Below are positions 63,488-64,000 of a stretch of 64,000 nucleotides of DNA, piece after piece. The notes below the pieces were generated by a model. That model was not told the DNA's origin. It searched no databases and saw nothing but the letters and a program-made list of their open reading frames with translations. Every line of letters begins with the position of its first letter. The first letter of the stretch is position 1. Source of the DNA: Chrysogorgia sp. JL179-B06 (taxonomy: Eukaryota > Cnidaria > Anthozoa > Scleralcyonacea > Chrysogorgiidae); NCBI GenBank assembly GCA_035772405.1, contig JAYKKM010000112.1:1726501-1790500 (forward strand), read 5' to 3'. Both the position numbers and the translations under genes were made by a program.

Positions 63488-63795
63488 TCACGTTATATTG
63501 TTGTCGGGAAGTTGTAAATGATTCTGTTCCGTTAGAGGTGCACAGAAATAGTATTCGCGTTCATCCTTAAGATTCTCATTAAAGTCCTCTGCACCAGAGC
63601 CCCATAATTCTTCGACTTCACTCTTTTTACACTTTGGGGCAAGTAGAGCGTAAACCTTTTGTTGTGTAATTTTCGTCTCTTGTGCGGCTAAACAAATTGC
63701 TGAGTAACTTGGTTTAATATCTTGATGAATGTATCCAGCTATTTCACGATTTTCCATTGACACAGCTGCATTTCTGCAAAGAACTGCACATCGAC
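63488..63795 (-). CDS. putative terminal exon, unknown protein
   Basis: Follows a good acceptor (TTTTTTATATGTAG near 63796) and ends in a stop at 63488. It reads AVSMENREIAGYIHQDIKPS, YSAICLAAQETKITQQKVYA, LLAPKCKKSEVEELWGSGAE in one open frame. Mixed composition and 100 codons make it a reasonable host exon. Family unknown. Confidence 0.35.
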
Positions 63796-64000
63796 TACAT
63801 ATAAAAAATATGCATATATTATTTTCTTTAAAAATTATAAGAAACAGGGCAATAATTCTTATACTTTAAGGTTACATACTACGAAAGAATCCGATTTCAC
63901 GAAAATGCTTACCGCGCGCTCAGTTTTTGAGTTTTGTTCCTCAAATTTTGCATGTGTGATAATAAATAGCGGCAGAAACGAACAATTTAAAAAAGAAAAA

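Overview
This is eukaryotic, almost certainly metazoan DNA. It is AT-rich, with spliced exons flanked by GT/AG sites, tRNA-derived SINEs, long (TA)n runs and relics of nearly every transposon class. The mixture (Polinton, Penelope-like elements with GIY-YIG tails, Ty3/gypsy, BEL-like gag, LINE fragments, PIF/Harbinger, many MITEs) fits a cnidarian genome best. That is inference, since no diagnostic host gene is present.

The dominant object is one Polinton/Maverick (virus-like DNA transposon, adintovirus relative) at about 6298-31087. It encodes a chromodomain integrase, a packaging ATPase, a double jelly-roll type major capsid protein, a candidate penton, a fibre-like protein, a Bro-N/VRR-NUC/zinc-finger protein, a VLTF3-like zinc-ribbon protein, a cluster of small membrane or coiled-coil proteins, and a protein-primed family B DNA polymerase. 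Left-half genes lie on the minus strand; genes from 12.8 to 26.9 kb lie on the plus strand; the polymerase runs inward from the right end. Most genes have a TATA-like element directly against the start codon. Each end of the element is itself a foldback hairpin. The copy looks inactive: ATPase, capsid gene, membrane-protein genes and polymerase carry frameshifts or in-frame stops, and no adenain-type protease was recognised. Short indels could also be long-read consensus errors.

Inside the Polinton a 2.58-kb block is repeated head-to-tail about 3.3 times (12355-20736, continuing 23296-23541). It makes chimeric ORFs at each junction. The last partial copy was hit by a complete 2556-bp PIF/Harbinger transposon (20737-23292) with a TAA target duplication, a DDE transposase and a two-exon Myb-like gene. 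Without the extra copies and the Harbinger the element would be about 16 kb, normal for the family.

Left flank (1-6297): a RecQ-like helicase fragment, a LINE relic split by two nested DNA elements (720 bp with a near-perfect 8-bp target duplication, 336 bp with a perfect 9-bp one), and a BEL-like gag remnant. Right flank (31.1-64 kb): a Death-domain exon, scattered candidate host exons, three related minisatellite arrays built on GAGTNAAAATNACTC, a cluster of tRNA-like SINEs, a truncated GPCR, a well-formed type I hammerhead ribozyme (49705-49767), a Penelope element with pseudo-LTRs, a 2.9-kb Penelope palindrome, and a Ty3/gypsy element that sits in a LINE relic and is itself split by a 1.2-kb long-TIR element.
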